Shown here one piece after another: positions 9,513 to 18,492 of a DNA stretch of 64,000 bases; the stretch's first letter is position 1; each line of letters starts with the position of its first letter. Source of the stretch: Brachyspira hampsonii (GTDB lineage Bacteria; Spirochaetota; Brachyspiria; Brachyspirales; Brachyspiraceae); assembly GCF_001746205.1 (NCBI RefSeq), contig NZ_MDCO01000012.1:889128-953127 (forward strand). Direction: 5' to 3'. The notes under the pieces were generated by a model, which was not told the origin of the DNA, did no database searches, and saw nothing but the letters and a program-made list of their open reading frames with translations. Made by a program: the position numbers and the translations under genes.

Positions 9513-10151
9513 ATGGCTATACCTTTATTACAAATTGCATTAGATAATACTACTTTAAGCGGAGCTTTAAAATCGGCTAAAGCTGTTGGAAATGAAGTTG
9601 ATGTTATAGAAGCTGGAACTATTCTTTGTTTAGCTGAAGGAATGGAGGCTGTTAGATGTTTAAGAGCTTTATATCCTGATAAAATTATACTAGCTGATAC
9701 TAAATGTGCTGATGCCGGCGGTACTGTTGCTAAAATGTGTGCTGATGCTGGTGCTGATTGGATGACTGTTATATGTTCTGCTACAATACCTACTATGAAA
9801 GCTGCTTTAAAAGAGGTTAAGGAGCTTCAAGTTGAGCTTTATGGCGATTGGACTTTTGAACATGCTAAGGCTTGGAAAGAAGCCGGAATTACTCAGGCTG
9901 TATATCATCAAAGCAGAGATGCTCTTTTAGCTGGTCAAACTTGGTCTGACAGTGATTTAGAAAAAATTAAAAAATTAACTGAAATGGGATTTAAAGTTTC
10001 TGTTACAGGAGGACTTGAAATAGATACTTTAAAACTATTTAAAGATATCAATGTATTTACATTTATTACAGGAAGAAGCATAAGAGATGCTGAAGATCCT
10101 GCTAAAGAAGCTAGAAAATTTAAAGAAGAAATATTAAAATATTGGAGATAA
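9513..10151 (+). CDS. ulaD: 3-keto-L-gulonate-6-phosphate decarboxylase
   Basis: A 212-residue orotidine-phosphate-decarboxylase-superfamily enzyme that decarboxylates 3-keto-L-gulonate 6-phosphate to L-xylulose 5-phosphate. The ATG at 9513 follows AAGGAG at 9501-9506 and gives the family N-terminus (PLLQIALDN). An upstream in-frame start at 9453 would overlap ulaF and is rejected. Active-site residues Glu33 (VIEAGT) and Asp62, Lys64 and Asp67 (DTKCAD) fall at the same numbers as in E. coli UlaD. VTGGL and FITGRSIRDA near the C-terminus form the phosphate site. Gene order E-F-D differs from the D-E-F order of E. coli. Confidence 0.94.
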   Translation: MAIPLLQIALDNTTLSGALKSAKAVGNEVDVIEAGTILCLAEGMEAVRCLRALYPDKIILADTKCADAGGTVAKMCADAGADWMTVICSATIPTMKAALKEVKELQVELYGDWTFEHAKAWKEAGITQAVYHQSRDALLAGQTWSDSDLEKIKKLTEMGFKVSVTGGLEIDTLKLFKDINVFTFITGRSIRDAEDPAKEARKFKEEILKYWR

Positions 10152-10154
10152 TCT

Positions 10155-10958
10155 TTGGAAAATATTCAGATTATAGCAACCGATTTAGACGGCACTTTAT
10201 TAAATAATAATCATCAAATAAGTGAATATAATAAAAATGTTATAAAAGAAGCCTCCAAAAGAGGAATAAAAACAATATTATCAACCGGAAGACCTACTTC
10301 TGCTGCCCATAAATTTTTGGCAGAACTTAATATTGATACGGAACTTATATCATTTAATGGTGCTATGATTACTGATAAAGATTTTAATATTGTATATCAG
10401 CAAAACCTTGATGCTAATATAGGAAAAGAACTTATAGATATTGCTAGAAAATATAATATTTATCATCAAGGTTTTTTAGCTGATAGATGGAATATAGGTT
10501 TTTTTGATAAGAAATGGATAGATTTTTATATATCAATAGCTAAAATAGATAATTATACTATAGGCTTTGATAATATTACTGATTTCTCTTTCAGTAAATT
10601 TATGTTTATAGGAGAAAATAGCCTATTAAAAATAATAGCAGAAGAACTAGATAAAACTTTTGGTGATAGTATTTATTTTACTTTTTCAAGACCTGTATAT
10701 TTGGAAGTACATAATCCTAATGCTACAAAAGCTAAAGCATTATCTTATCTTCTTAACAAATATAATATAAAACCTGATAATGTGATGGCTTTCGGAGATA
10801 ATAATAATGATTTAGAAATGCTTGAATTTGCGGGTATTTCTGTTGCTGTTGAAAATGCTGAAGATATAGTAAAATCGAAGGCTTTATATATTACTAAAAG
10901 TAATGAAGAAAATGGGGTAGGTATATTCATTAGTAAAATACTTAATTTAAATATGTAA
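10155..10958 (+). CDS. HAD-superfamily (Cof/IIB type) sugar-phosphate phosphatase
   Basis: A 267-residue phosphatase with HAD motif I DLDGTLLNN (Asp10 nucleophile, Asp12), a STGRP motif II, a C2B-type cap in the middle, and motif IV GDNNNDLEML at about 212-221. It starts with TTG at 10155, seven bases after GGAG inside the end of ulaD, so it is probably translationally coupled and the last gene of the ascorbate operon. Cof-type enzymes hydrolyse diverse sugar phosphates. A role in clearing pathway intermediates is an inference from position. Confidence 0.85.
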   Translation: MENIQIIATDLDGTLLNNNHQISEYNKNVIKEASKRGIKTILSTGRPTSAAHKFLAELNIDTELISFNGAMITDKDFNIVYQQNLDANIGKELIDIARKYNIYHQGFLADRWNIGFFDKKWIDFYISIAKIDNYTIGFDNITDFSFSKFMFIGENSLLKIIAEELDKTFGDSIYFTFSRPVYLEVHNPNATKAKALSYLLNKYNIKPDNVMAFGDNNNDLEMLEFAGISVAVENAEDIVKSKALYITKSNEENGVGIFISKILNLNM

Positions 10959-10986
10959 TTTTAATTATTCAATAATAAAAACTTCT

Positions 10987-11015
10987 TTGACAAATTTGCT
11001 TTTTATTGATATAGT
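10987..11015 (+). promoter_or_regulatory. Near-consensus sigma-70 promoter
   Basis: TTGACA at 10987-10992, 17-base spacer, TATAGT at 11010-11015, ending 26 bases before the start of the next gene. Confidence 0.75.
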
Positions 11016-11041
11016 TTCTTGAGTTCATTAGGAGTATGATT

Positions 11042-12082
11042 ATGCAGATATTTCAAGAAAAATTATTAAAAGCTTTAGAAATGTATCAAAATGATTTTGA
11101 TAATATAGTTAGCAGTTTTTTTGAAGATAAAGAAAAATATAATAATTTAATAAGCAAATATTCATGGGAAATGGAAGATAATGTTGATAAGAATTATTTA
11201 TTAAGGGCAAGACTTTCATTTTCAATTATATATTATAAAAATGTGCAGGCTTTGAATAAAGAAGCTCTTAAAAATATAATCATTTATTTATTTAATGAAG
11301 AATTAAAAGACCGAGAAACTTCAAAGTATAAGGGAATAGGAATAGCATTAGAGTCTTTAACATTTCTTCTAAGTAAATACAATAAGGATAATAAAGAGTT
11401 ATTTGAAAAAGCAAAAAAGATAAATAATGATTGTGCTATTGGATATGACAGCAATGTAAGATTTGAAACTGATATAGAAAAATTAAATATTCAGTATTGT
11501 ATGCATTATGCTTTGGAGTTAGGTTTTAAAGATTTATATTATGAACTTATAGATATATGGAAATCGGGAATAAAAAAATGGGACAGAATTAATTTAGAAA
11601 GGCTCAGAGATTTTGAAATTGAAATAGGAAATATAGAAGGTGAATTAGAGGCTAATAAAAATCTTTATGAGATTGTGAAAAATGATTATGATAAAAACAA
11701 AGAAAATCAAGCATTATCAAAAAAGTATTTATTTTATTTAGTTTCATATTTAAGTACTTATACAGAAAATTTAATAAGGCTTTCAAATTATGATGAGGCT
11801 TTGAATATTATTTTATTAAATATTGATAATATAAAAAACATTAATAATAATGCTTTTTATAAGGTTCATGCTGGAATATCAGTAGTAGATAGTGCCTTAA
11901 AAGTTTTAGTTAATATAGAAAATAATGAGCAGTTAAACTTATTATGGGATTTTATAAAGACAGCATTTATCAATGAGCATGATACATATTCAAAAAGTTT
12001 ATATGATTCTTTCTTTAAAGCATGCGATAAAATGAATGACCTAGAATTGAAAGAGAAAGTTTCAAAAGAGATTGAAAACTAA
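11042..12082 (+). CDS. Hypothetical all-helical protein
   Basis: A 346-residue protein with no signal peptide or membrane segment, rich in K, E, N, L and I, and predicted to be nearly all alpha-helix. A loose helical-repeat (TPR-like) fold is suggested by phrases such as YDEALNIILLNIDNI, but no clean repeat could be aligned. The ATG at 11042 is preferred over the in-frame ATG at 11036 because AGGAG (11030-11034) then sits seven bases away. It has its own promoter, and its stop overlaps the stop of the converging comF-like gene by four bases. Function unknown. Confidence 0.75.
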   Translation: MQIFQEKLLKALEMYQNDFDNIVSSFFEDKEKYNNLISKYSWEMEDNVDKNYLLRARLSFSIIYYKNVQALNKEALKNIIIYLFNEELKDRETSKYKGIGIALESLTFLLSKYNKDNKELFEKAKKINNDCAIGYDSNVRFETDIEKLNIQYCMHYALELGFKDLYYELIDIWKSGIKKWDRINLERLRDFEIEIGNIEGELEANKNLYEIVKNDYDKNKENQALSKKYLFYLVSYLSTYTENLIRLSNYDEALNIILLNIDNIKNINNNAFYKVHAGISVVDSALKVLVNIENNEQLNLLWDFIKTAFINEHDTYSKSLYDSFFKACDKMNDLELKEKVSKEIEN

Positions 12083-12810
12083 GCACGGGCTACTGTAAGC
12101 AAACCTATCTTATTTATGCATTCTAGTTTCTTAATCTCTTTAGAAATTTCATTTAAAGTGCTTCCCGTGGTAAGTACATCATCTATTATAAGAAGATTTA
12201 TTTTGTTTGAAGAATTATAATCACTATTAATAGTAAAGGCATTTTTTATCATATTTATTCTTTCTGTCTTACTATTTAAAGAACTCAATGCTTTGGTTTC
12301 TTTTTTCCTGAATATTATATCATCTATTAATTTTATATTTAAAATTTTAGATATAGTTTCTGCTATAATTTCGCTTTGATTGTATCCTCTTTCTAAAAAT
12401 CTGTTTCTTCCAAGAGGAACAAAAGTAACAGCATCATAGTTTTTAATATAATCTTTATAATAATAGCTAAGCATAGCAGCAAAATCTCTGCATATCAAAT
12501 ATCGATGAGAGAACTTCATTTTATGAATCAAATCTACAGTATAATTATTATAATAAAGCATAGATTTACATTCATCAAAATAAAGTTCTTCGTCTTTGCA
12601 AATGCACTTTGAGTTTTCATTTTCTAAAACTTTACCGCATCTTTGGCATCTTATATATTCATCTTTATGAATATAATCCAATTTTTTATTTATGCAATTA
12701 ATACAAATATAATTCATATTATTGCTTTGCATTAACTCTCCGCATATTATGCAGTGATTAGGAAATATTAAAGAAAATATATTATTTATAATATGCTTGT
12801 AAATTTTCAT
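12079..12810 (-). CDS. comF: ComF-family phosphoribosyltransferase-like protein
   Basis: A 243-residue ComF/GntX-type protein. Two N-terminal zinc-binding cysteine groups are visible: Cys20/23 with Cys36/39, and Cys55/58 with Cys69/71. A type I phosphoribosyltransferase domain follows, with FVPLGRNRFLERGYNQS in the middle and the PRPP loop LLIIDDVLTTGSTL near residue 215. ComF proteins act in DNA uptake in competent bacteria, but in many non-competent genera their role is unknown. The gene ends tail to tail with the upstream plus-strand gene and lies 11 bases after the SPFH gene, probably in one transcript. Confidence 0.85.
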   Translation of the reverse strand: MKIYKHIINNIFSLIFPNHCIICGELMQSNNMNYICINCINKKLDYIHKDEYIRCQRCGKVLENENSKCICKDEELYFDECKSMLYYNNYTVDLIHKMKFSHRYLICRDFAAMLSYYYKDYIKNYDAVTFVPLGRNRFLERGYNQSEIIAETISKILNIKLIDDIIFRKKETKALSSLNSKTERINMIKNAFTINSDYNSSNKINLLIIDDVLTTGSTLNEISKEIKKLECINKIGLLTVARA

Positions 12811-12821
12811 TTATTATTTAA

Positions 12822-13613
12822 TTATTTTATCTGTATTATAGGCGTAACCCCAGATCCTGATACCTGAGGCATTTTACCGTCCCATTTTTCTATATACATT
12901 CTCTGTATTAATAAAGGAGTTAAAGATTCCTGCATAATTCTATTAGCTTCGGAAACACCTTTAGCTTTTGTAATTTCAGCCTCTGCTTCGTATCGAACTT
13001 TTTCTAAAGCATTTTGTGCTGTTAGGGCGTCCTGAGATGCTATTAATTTTCTCTCTATTGCCTGGTCAAATTCATCAGAGAAATCATGCTCTATAATGGA
13101 GCAGGCTGCAACTGTTATTCCGTAATCATCAAAATCGGCTGTAACCTCTTTTAAGAGTTCTCCTGCCATTTCATTTCTTTTTGTGATAAACTCTTCTATA
13201 GTATATCTGGCAGAAACAGCGTTAAGACTTTCTGATATTCTAGGATTAATTAATTTGTTTTTATAATCTACTCCGAATTTTCTAAATAAATCCAAAGCAT
13301 CTCCGCCTATAGAATACTGAACATTTAAAGTCATGGATATAGTCTGCATATCTTTTGATGATACAGAATATGTTTTTTCTACAGTTTGTTCTCTCACTTC
13401 CATAGTTTTTATAGTGTCTATAAATGGTATTCTAAAATGAAGTCCTGGCTCTTCCTGTGATATAGCCTTGCCGAGTCTGCTTCTTATTCCTACTTCGCCT
13501 GTAGAAACTATAGTAACGCTTGAAAATATTAAAAACCCTACTATTAATACAACAGGTAAAACTATAAAAAGCACAGAATGCAATTTGTTTGAACTAATAT
13601 CGATAATTCTCAT
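12822..13613 (-). CDS. Prohibitin-like SPFH/band 7 membrane protein
   Basis: A 263-residue protein with one N-terminal membrane anchor (about 14-34), followed by an SPFH domain: VSTGEVGIRSRLGK, GLHFRIPFID, VREQTVEKTYSVSSKDMQTI. A coiled-coil stretch with DALTAQNALEKVRYEAEAEITKAKG comes after, as in prohibitins and HflK/HflC. Such proteins form large membrane rings and often modulate FtsH; an ftsH gene lies at 31-33 kb but is not adjacent. The ATG has GGAG upstream (AAGGAGAGG). A specific partner cannot be named. Confidence 0.85.
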   Translation of the reverse strand: MRIIDISSNKLHSVLFIVLPVVLIVGFLIFSSVTIVSTGEVGIRSRLGKAISQEEPGLHFRIPFIDTIKTMEVREQTVEKTYSVSSKDMQTISMTLNVQYSIGGDALDLFRKFGVDYKNKLINPRISESLNAVSARYTIEEFITKRNEMAGELLKEVTADFDDYGITVAACSIIEHDFSDEFDQAIERKLIASQDALTAQNALEKVRYEAEAEITKAKGVSEANRIMQESLTPLLIQRMYIEKWDGKMPQVSGSGVTPIIQIK

Positions 13614-13719
13614 AAACCTCTCCTTAAAATAATATAAAACATATTAAAATATAAATAAATTTTTTGCAAGTATGTCCTATTGGGGTATCTTTCATTATAT
13701 TAAAATATGTAAAAATTAA

Positions 13720-13748
13720 TTGCATTAAGAAAAAAAATGCTATATAAT
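13720..13748 (+). promoter_or_regulatory. Probable sigma-70 promoter
   Basis: TTGCAT at 13720-13725, 17-base spacer, TATAAT at 13743-13748, about 90 bases before the hydrolase start. Confidence 0.6.
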
Positions 13749-13837
13749 TTATCCTATTGTTTATAACGATAGCCTCATTAATTATGTTAAGTTAAATAAT
13801 TTTCTAACAACAGCAATTTTATTATCGGAGTATTTTT

Positions 13838-14773
13838 ATGGAAATGCTAAATAGGGTATTAATATCAGATGACGGACACAGAATGTATACTTATATATTT
13901 ATACCAGATTGCAAACCTAAAGCTATAGTTCAGCTTGTTCATGGACTAGGTGAGCATGCGGGAAGATATAAAGATTTTGCTGAGAAATTAAATAAGGCTG
14001 GATTTTTAGTTTGTGCTGATGATCATAGAGGTTTTGGAAGAAGCACTGTAAGTAAGGATCAAATAGGGCATATATCAGATAAGAATGGGCATGAACTTAT
14101 AATAGAGGATATGAGACATTTGATGGTTAATACTAAAGCAGATTATTCTAATATGCCTTATTTTATGATAGGACATAGTATGGGGTCTTTTCTCACTAGA
14201 TATTTTATAATCAAGTATTATAAAGAATTAAATGGGGCTGTTATAATGGGCACTAAGGGAAAGCCCAAAGGAATAGAAAATTTAGGAAAGGCTATAGCTA
14301 ATATTCAGAAATCAATATTCGGCGGAAGAAAAAGAGCTAACTTACTCGATAAATTATCAGTAGGAGGATACGGTAAAAAATTCTTTCCTAAAGATAAATC
14401 GCCTTTAGCATGGCTTACTTCCGATAAAGAAGAGATAAAAAAAACTCTTGAAGATGAATATTTTGCTAATAAGCCTGCAAGTATAGAAACATATATACAG
14501 ATGTTTGAGCTTATTGATAAAATTTCAAATAAGGATAATTATTCTTCTATGGATAAAAATTTTCCTATACTTTTAATATCTGGAGAGAAAGATCCTGTAG
14601 GAGATATGGGAAAAGGTGTAAAATGGGTTTATGACATGTATAAATCATTAGGATTTAATGATGTTAATATGAGTTTGTATAAAGACGGAAGACATGAAAT
14701 ACTTAATGATATTCAAAGAAACGATGTAGCTAAAGAAATAATAGAGTGGATTAATATTCATATAGATAAATAA
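13838..14773 (+). CDS. Alpha/beta hydrolase, lysophospholipase/monoacylglycerol lipase type
   Basis: A 311-residue serine hydrolase of the PldB/monoglyceride-lipase family. Landmarks are the oxyanion motif VHGLGEHAGRY (34-44), DHRGFGRS at 62-69, the nucleophile elbow GHSMG with Ser114, a likely catalytic Asp in SGEKDPVGD near 252, and His in KDGRHEI near 291. There is no signal peptide, so it is cytoplasmic or membrane-associated. The helical cap region includes a basic stretch (GGRKRANLL). It is monocistronic, with its own promoter and GGAG site. The physiological lipid substrate is not known. Confidence 0.85.
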   Translation: MEMLNRVLISDDGHRMYTYIFIPDCKPKAIVQLVHGLGEHAGRYKDFAEKLNKAGFLVCADDHRGFGRSTVSKDQIGHISDKNGHELIIEDMRHLMVNTKADYSNMPYFMIGHSMGSFLTRYFIIKYYKELNGAVIMGTKGKPKGIENLGKAIANIQKSIFGGRKRANLLDKLSVGGYGKKFFPKDKSPLAWLTSDKEEIKKTLEDEYFANKPASIETYIQMFELIDKISNKDNYSSMDKNFPILLISGEKDPVGDMGKGVKWVYDMYKSLGFNDVNMSLYKDGRHEILNDIQRNDVAKEIIEWINIHIDK

Positions 14774-14780
14774 TTATTTT

Positions 14781-15000
14781 TTACGCACGGTAAGTTTACT
14801 CATATAAGTATAAAAATTATTTTTGCAGTAAATATTTTTTATTCATTTATAAATTAAACTTGCGTTTTACAAAGTTCTGTAATCTAAAGAAATTTTGGGC
14901 GGGCATGCTTTTTATTTTTAAGCAATAAAGAAATAATAATCTAATAATTTATATTTAGTTATAAAACTAATAGGGCGGGGATGCAGTATAGATTAAAAAT
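14781..15000. repeat. Dispersed G-rich intergenic element, copy A
   Basis: A gene-free stretch with islands of G/C in very AT-rich DNA: TTACGCACGGTAAG at 14781, GGGCGGGCATGC at 14897-14908 and GGGCGGGGATGC at 14973-14984, the last followed by AGTATAGATTAAAAAT. Related islands in the same order or orientation occur near 20.15-20.35, 30.97-31.0 and 51.74-51.82 kb. No open frame of useful length was seen on either strand. Confidence 0.6.
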
Positions 15001-15017
15001 ATAAAAAATTATATAAT

Positions 15018-15506
15018 TTAATCATAATAAGCATAGCTGCCAATTTCCCTTGAAGCATCATAATCTTCTTTAATACTCATTGCATATTTATTTTCTGAGT
15101 TAATAAATTTTAAACATGATTTTATTGCTTCTTTTGTAAGCGGAGGCACATCGCTTCTATTAAGAGCCTCTTCTATATTAATCCAAATAACTTCGCTGTT
15201 TTCGGAGTCATTAACTTTAGCTTCCCCTGAAATATAATCTGCCTTGAAAACCAAGTACCAATCATTAGCAGTAAAACGCATAGATACTATTTCTTTTGCA
15301 ATTACTTTTACATTAGTCTCTTCTAATACTTCTCTTTGAGCTGCTTCTGCAGGCAGTTCTCCTTCATTAATAAATCCGCCCGGGATTATAAGAAGCCCAT
15401 TTCCTCTGCCGTAATTATGTCTTCCTAAAAGAACTTTGCCTTCTTTTATTACAACACAGCCTACACCTTTTCCAAATATCATTCTTTCATTATCTGAAAA
15501 TGCCAT
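15018..15506 (-). CDS. Nudix hydrolase
   Basis: A 162-residue Nudix protein. The Nudix box fits the GX5EX7REUXEEXGU pattern: Gly44, Glu50, Arg58-Glu59, Glu62-Glu63. It begins GGFINEGELPAEAAQ and ends in TNV, so the usual final glycine is replaced. These enzymes hydrolyse nucleoside diphosphates linked to another group; the substrate cannot be read from sequence. It is the last gene of a minus-strand run behind tilS, 21 bases away, and is followed by the G-rich repeat. Confidence 0.88.
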   Translation of the reverse strand: MAFSDNERMIFGKGVGCVVIKEGKVLLGRHNYGRGNGLLIIPGGFINEGELPAEAAQREVLEETNVKVIAKEIVSMRFTANDWYLVFKADYISGEAKVNDSENSEVIWINIEEALNRSDVPPLTKEAIKSCLKFINSENKYAMSIKEDYDASREIGSYAYYD

Positions 15507-15527
15507 TTCTAATTATCCCTTTTAATT

Positions 15528-16919
15528 TTATGATTTTTTAATACCGCAATCATTATTAAAGCTGATTTTTAATATGTATTCATCTTCTTTACTTACAGCT
15601 TCTTCATTTGATATTCTATTTAATCCGTAAGGCTCTAAATATAAAGCCTTAATATTGTTATCATCTTCTGAAGTTATTACGGGTATTGTATCTCTTTTAT
15701 ATGAAGATATTTTTAAGTCTATAAAAATCTTTCTTAAATATTTTTTTTGATTATTAGGATATGCATATATAAAATCCCCATCTTTTCTGCTTCTTATTAT
15801 AATTGGGTAGTTAGCTTTTATATACAGAGCTTCTTTATAATTAATATCTTTATTTAAAACTGTTTCTGTTTTTATTGTTTTATTGCAGAAAATATATAAG
15901 CCGTCTTTTTCTATTTTTATAAAATTATTTGTTTTGATATCATCAAGTTTTTTTTCTATAGATTTTATATTAATGAAGTCATATTCTTTTATAATATAAA
16001 AATTATCAAGTCTTAATTTAATATTAGGCTTATCAGATTTTATTATATTTAGTATTTCTATAACTCTTTTTTCTGTTATTTCTATATTATTTTTTGCTAA
16101 AAGTTTTATTATGATTTTTTTTATAAAAAGACTTTTTATATTTTTTATTTTTTCTATATTAAGTTTTTTATTTTTTTCGTATATATTTTTTTGGTATAAT
16201 TTATTAATTTTTTTTCTTAGTATATAAGTTTCTTCATAGCTTTTTTTTGCAAATCTTATGATATTGTTTTTAGCATTTGTATTTATTTCTTCAAGCATTG
16301 GTATGATTAAATTTCTTATTTTATTTCTAGCATAATAATTTTTTTTATTTGAAACATCTTCTCTATGTTCAAGATTATTATTGGAAGCATACTCTTCAAT
16401 ATCTTTTCTATAAAAGTTCAAAATAGGTCTTAAAATATATCCTTTTTTTTCTCTAAGGCTTTTATAAACATTAGTTCCAGCCCCCTTAATCATTCTGTAA
16501 ATTATAGTTTCAGCCAAATCATCTTTATTATGAGCTATTAAAAGATAATCATATATTTTTTTATTATAAAGCTCTTCAAAAAAAGCATATCTGTCATTTC
16601 TAGCTTCAAGCTGAATATTTTTTCCATTATAGCTGTTAGGAGGTATTTCTTTAACATATATTTCTATATTATATTTTTTAGCCATTTCTCGGGCAAATAA
16701 TTCATCATTAGCAGAATCTTCCCCTCTAAGATTATAATTAACATGTATTATTATTAAATTAAATGATAACTTTTCTTTTAATCTGTATGCGATATTGAGC
16801 ATAACCTGAGAATCAATACCTCCTGAATATGCTGCAGCTAATGTTTTATTTTTTATGTCATCTATATTTGAAAGTAAAAATTGTGAAGTTTCTTCCATCA
16901 TTATATTCATCATATTCAT
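15528..16919 (-). CDS. tilS: tRNA(Ile)-lysidine synthetase
   Basis: TilS attaches lysine to C34 of the AUA-decoding isoleucine tRNA, an essential step and one in heavy use in this ATA-rich genome. The 463-residue protein has the ATP PP-loop SGGIDS at 32-37, HVNYNLRGEDS and IAHNKDDLAETIIYRMIKGAG in the N-terminal domain, a NKKNYYARNKIRN tRNA-contact region, and a C-terminal TilS domain with GDFIYAYP and KKYLRKIFIDLKI. Several clustered ATGs mark the start (MNMMNIMM), and the first is used here. A weak GGAT precedes it. The central linker is extremely lysine- and asparagine-rich. Confidence 0.92.
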   Translation of the reverse strand: MNMMNIMMEETSQFLLSNIDDIKNKTLAAAYSGGIDSQVMLNIAYRLKEKLSFNLIIIHVNYNLRGEDSANDELFAREMAKKYNIEIYVKEIPPNSYNGKNIQLEARNDRYAFFEELYNKKIYDYLLIAHNKDDLAETIIYRMIKGAGTNVYKSLREKKGYILRPILNFYRKDIEEYASNNNLEHREDVSNKKNYYARNKIRNLIIPMLEEINTNAKNNIIRFAKKSYEETYILRKKINKLYQKNIYEKNKKLNIEKIKNIKSLFIKKIIIKLLAKNNIEITEKRVIEILNIIKSDKPNIKLRLDNFYIIKEYDFINIKSIEKKLDDIKTNNFIKIEKDGLYIFCNKTIKTETVLNKDINYKEALYIKANYPIIIRSRKDGDFIYAYPNNQKKYLRKIFIDLKISSYKRDTIPVITSEDDNNIKALYLEPYGLNRISNEEAVSKEDEYILKISFNNDCGIKKS

Positions 16920-16934
16920 TATGTTATCCGTAAT

Positions 16935-17840
16935 TTATAATTTAAATACTTTACTCTTTTCATTAACAATTATTTTTCTTTCTTTTATATTTATATTATC
17001 ATTTAAATATTTATCCGATAATATTTTACTATTTGCGTCATAATCTTTTAATATATTTTTTGAATTGGCATAGCAGTATATACAGCCGTTAGTACATGTA
17101 TTATACATTCCTATATCAATACTTTCTATACAGCCGCATAATTTTCTTTGAGATTTGTCTTTTTTTTCTTTTATAGAATAGCCCAATATTTTTTGTATTC
17201 TTTCTTTATCTATGCATGCAGATTTTTCTATTGTTATATTGTAATTATTAAAATCTTGAGAGCAGGATTTTAATTTTATATTATTTTTTTCAGATATATC
17301 TTGCATATTTTCTATTAATAAAACTTTATTATCATTGTTTATATTTTTAATATTTTCTTTTATTTTTGAATATATTTCAACAAAGCTGAATATGCATTCA
17401 TCTGTATAACCATTTAAATTATAAGCAAAGTTTTTGAAATGATTTATATGATAATTGATATCAAAATCATCATTTAATATAATAGGATCATATCTCCAAA
17501 CTATTTTTTCTTTTCCGAATAACTTACTTATAGATTGAAATTTTTTTATTAAACTATTTTTATCAGGAATATTTTTTTCTATATTTTTATCATAAGCCGT
17601 AATAGTAAAATGCAGATAAAACTCATAACCTAAATCTTTTACTTCCTTCAAAAACTCTATATCAGGATTTTTTGACCAAAATACTATTATATCAACTATA
17701 TTTTTACTTAATGTTATTTTATAAAAATTATTTTTGTTTATAGGATTTTGAGTAATTATATATCCTTCTTTTAATCTATTTATAAACCATTTAGTATGCA
17801 GTGATGGTATATCAGTTCTTCTGCTTGCACTTATTATCAT
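16935..17840 (-). CDS. DUF1848 family protein
   Basis: A 301-residue protein with the DUF1848 signature start IISASRRTDIP, followed by VDIIVFWSKNP and a conserved IVWRYDPI in the middle. The C-terminal part has a cysteine cluster, CGCIESIDIG then CTNGCIYCYAN, which looks like a metal or iron-sulphur site recalling radical-SAM proteins, though placed at the C-terminus. The family has no established biochemical role. It lies between the MBL-fold gene (12 bases) and tilS (15 bases) in a compact minus-strand run. Confidence 0.82.
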   Translation of the reverse strand: MIISASRRTDIPSLHTKWFINRLKEGYIITQNPINKNNFYKITLSKNIVDIIVFWSKNPDIEFLKEVKDLGYEFYLHFTITAYDKNIEKNIPDKNSLIKKFQSISKLFGKEKIVWRYDPIILNDDFDINYHINHFKNFAYNLNGYTDECIFSFVEIYSKIKENIKNINNDNKVLLIENMQDISEKNNIKLKSCSQDFNNYNITIEKSACIDKERIQKILGYSIKEKKDKSQRKLCGCIESIDIGMYNTCTNGCIYCYANSKNILKDYDANSKILSDKYLNDNINIKERKIIVNEKSKVFKL

Positions 17841-17852
17841 TTTGTATTGAGA

Positions 17853-18476
17853 TTAAAATACACCCATTCTTTTTCTTTGCGATAATTTTACACCATAAGC
17901 ATCATGACCCGGGTATAATAAAGTGTCATCATCTAATGCAAATACTTTTTGAGATATGCTTTCTTCTAATGTAGTAAAATCGCCTGTAGGAAAATCTGTT
18001 CTTCCTATTCCGTAAGCAAATATAGTATCTCCGCAGAACAAGTGCCCTTTAGTATAATAGCATACCCCCCCTCTTGTATGACCTGGTGTATGTATAACTT
18101 TGAACTCTATATCTTTTAATTTGAAAGTATCACCTTCATTAAATTGTATTTCTGGGCTTTGGCATTTAATTACACTTCCTAAATATGAGCTTACATTTAA
18201 ACTTCCGTCCTGAAAGAAATCATAATCAAGTCTATGCACGCAATGAGGAGCATCTGGAAACTCTTTTCTTATGTCATCTGCTCCTGATATATGATCGAAA
18301 TGACCATGTGTATATATTACTTTAACTAGTTTTTTCCCTTCTAATAATTTTTTATAAATGCCGTAGTTATTTAATTGTGCTGCATCTATAATCATAGCTT
18401 CATCATCATAAGATACCACATAAGAATTCATTCCATACATGTTTTCGCACACACAATCAATTTTTAATTCACTCAT
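17853..18476 (-). CDS. MBL-fold hydrolase (glyoxalase II/YcbL-like)
   Basis: A 207-residue metallo-beta-lactamase-fold protein. The start at 18476 (MSELKIDCVCENMYG) follows AGGAGA; an in-frame start 60 bases upstream lies inside the preceding gene and is rejected. Metal motifs are THGHFDH at 56-62, HTPGHTRGG near 128, CGDTIFAYGIGRTDFPTGD near 150 and a final His in LYPGHDAYG. The FAYGIGRTDF type is common in glyoxalase II-like hydrolases that hydrolyse thioesters. The exact substrate is open. Confidence 0.86.
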   Translation of the reverse strand: MSELKIDCVCENMYGMNSYVVSYDDEAMIIDAAQLNNYGIYKKLLEGKKLVKVIYTHGHFDHISGADDIRKEFPDAPHCVHRLDYDFFQDGSLNVSSYLGSVIKCQSPEIQFNEGDTFKLKDIEFKVIHTPGHTRGGVCYYTKGHLFCGDTIFAYGIGRTDFPTGDFTTLEESISQKVFALDDDTLLYPGHDAYGVKLSQRKRMGVF

Positions 18477-18492
18477 TATTATGTCTCCTATT

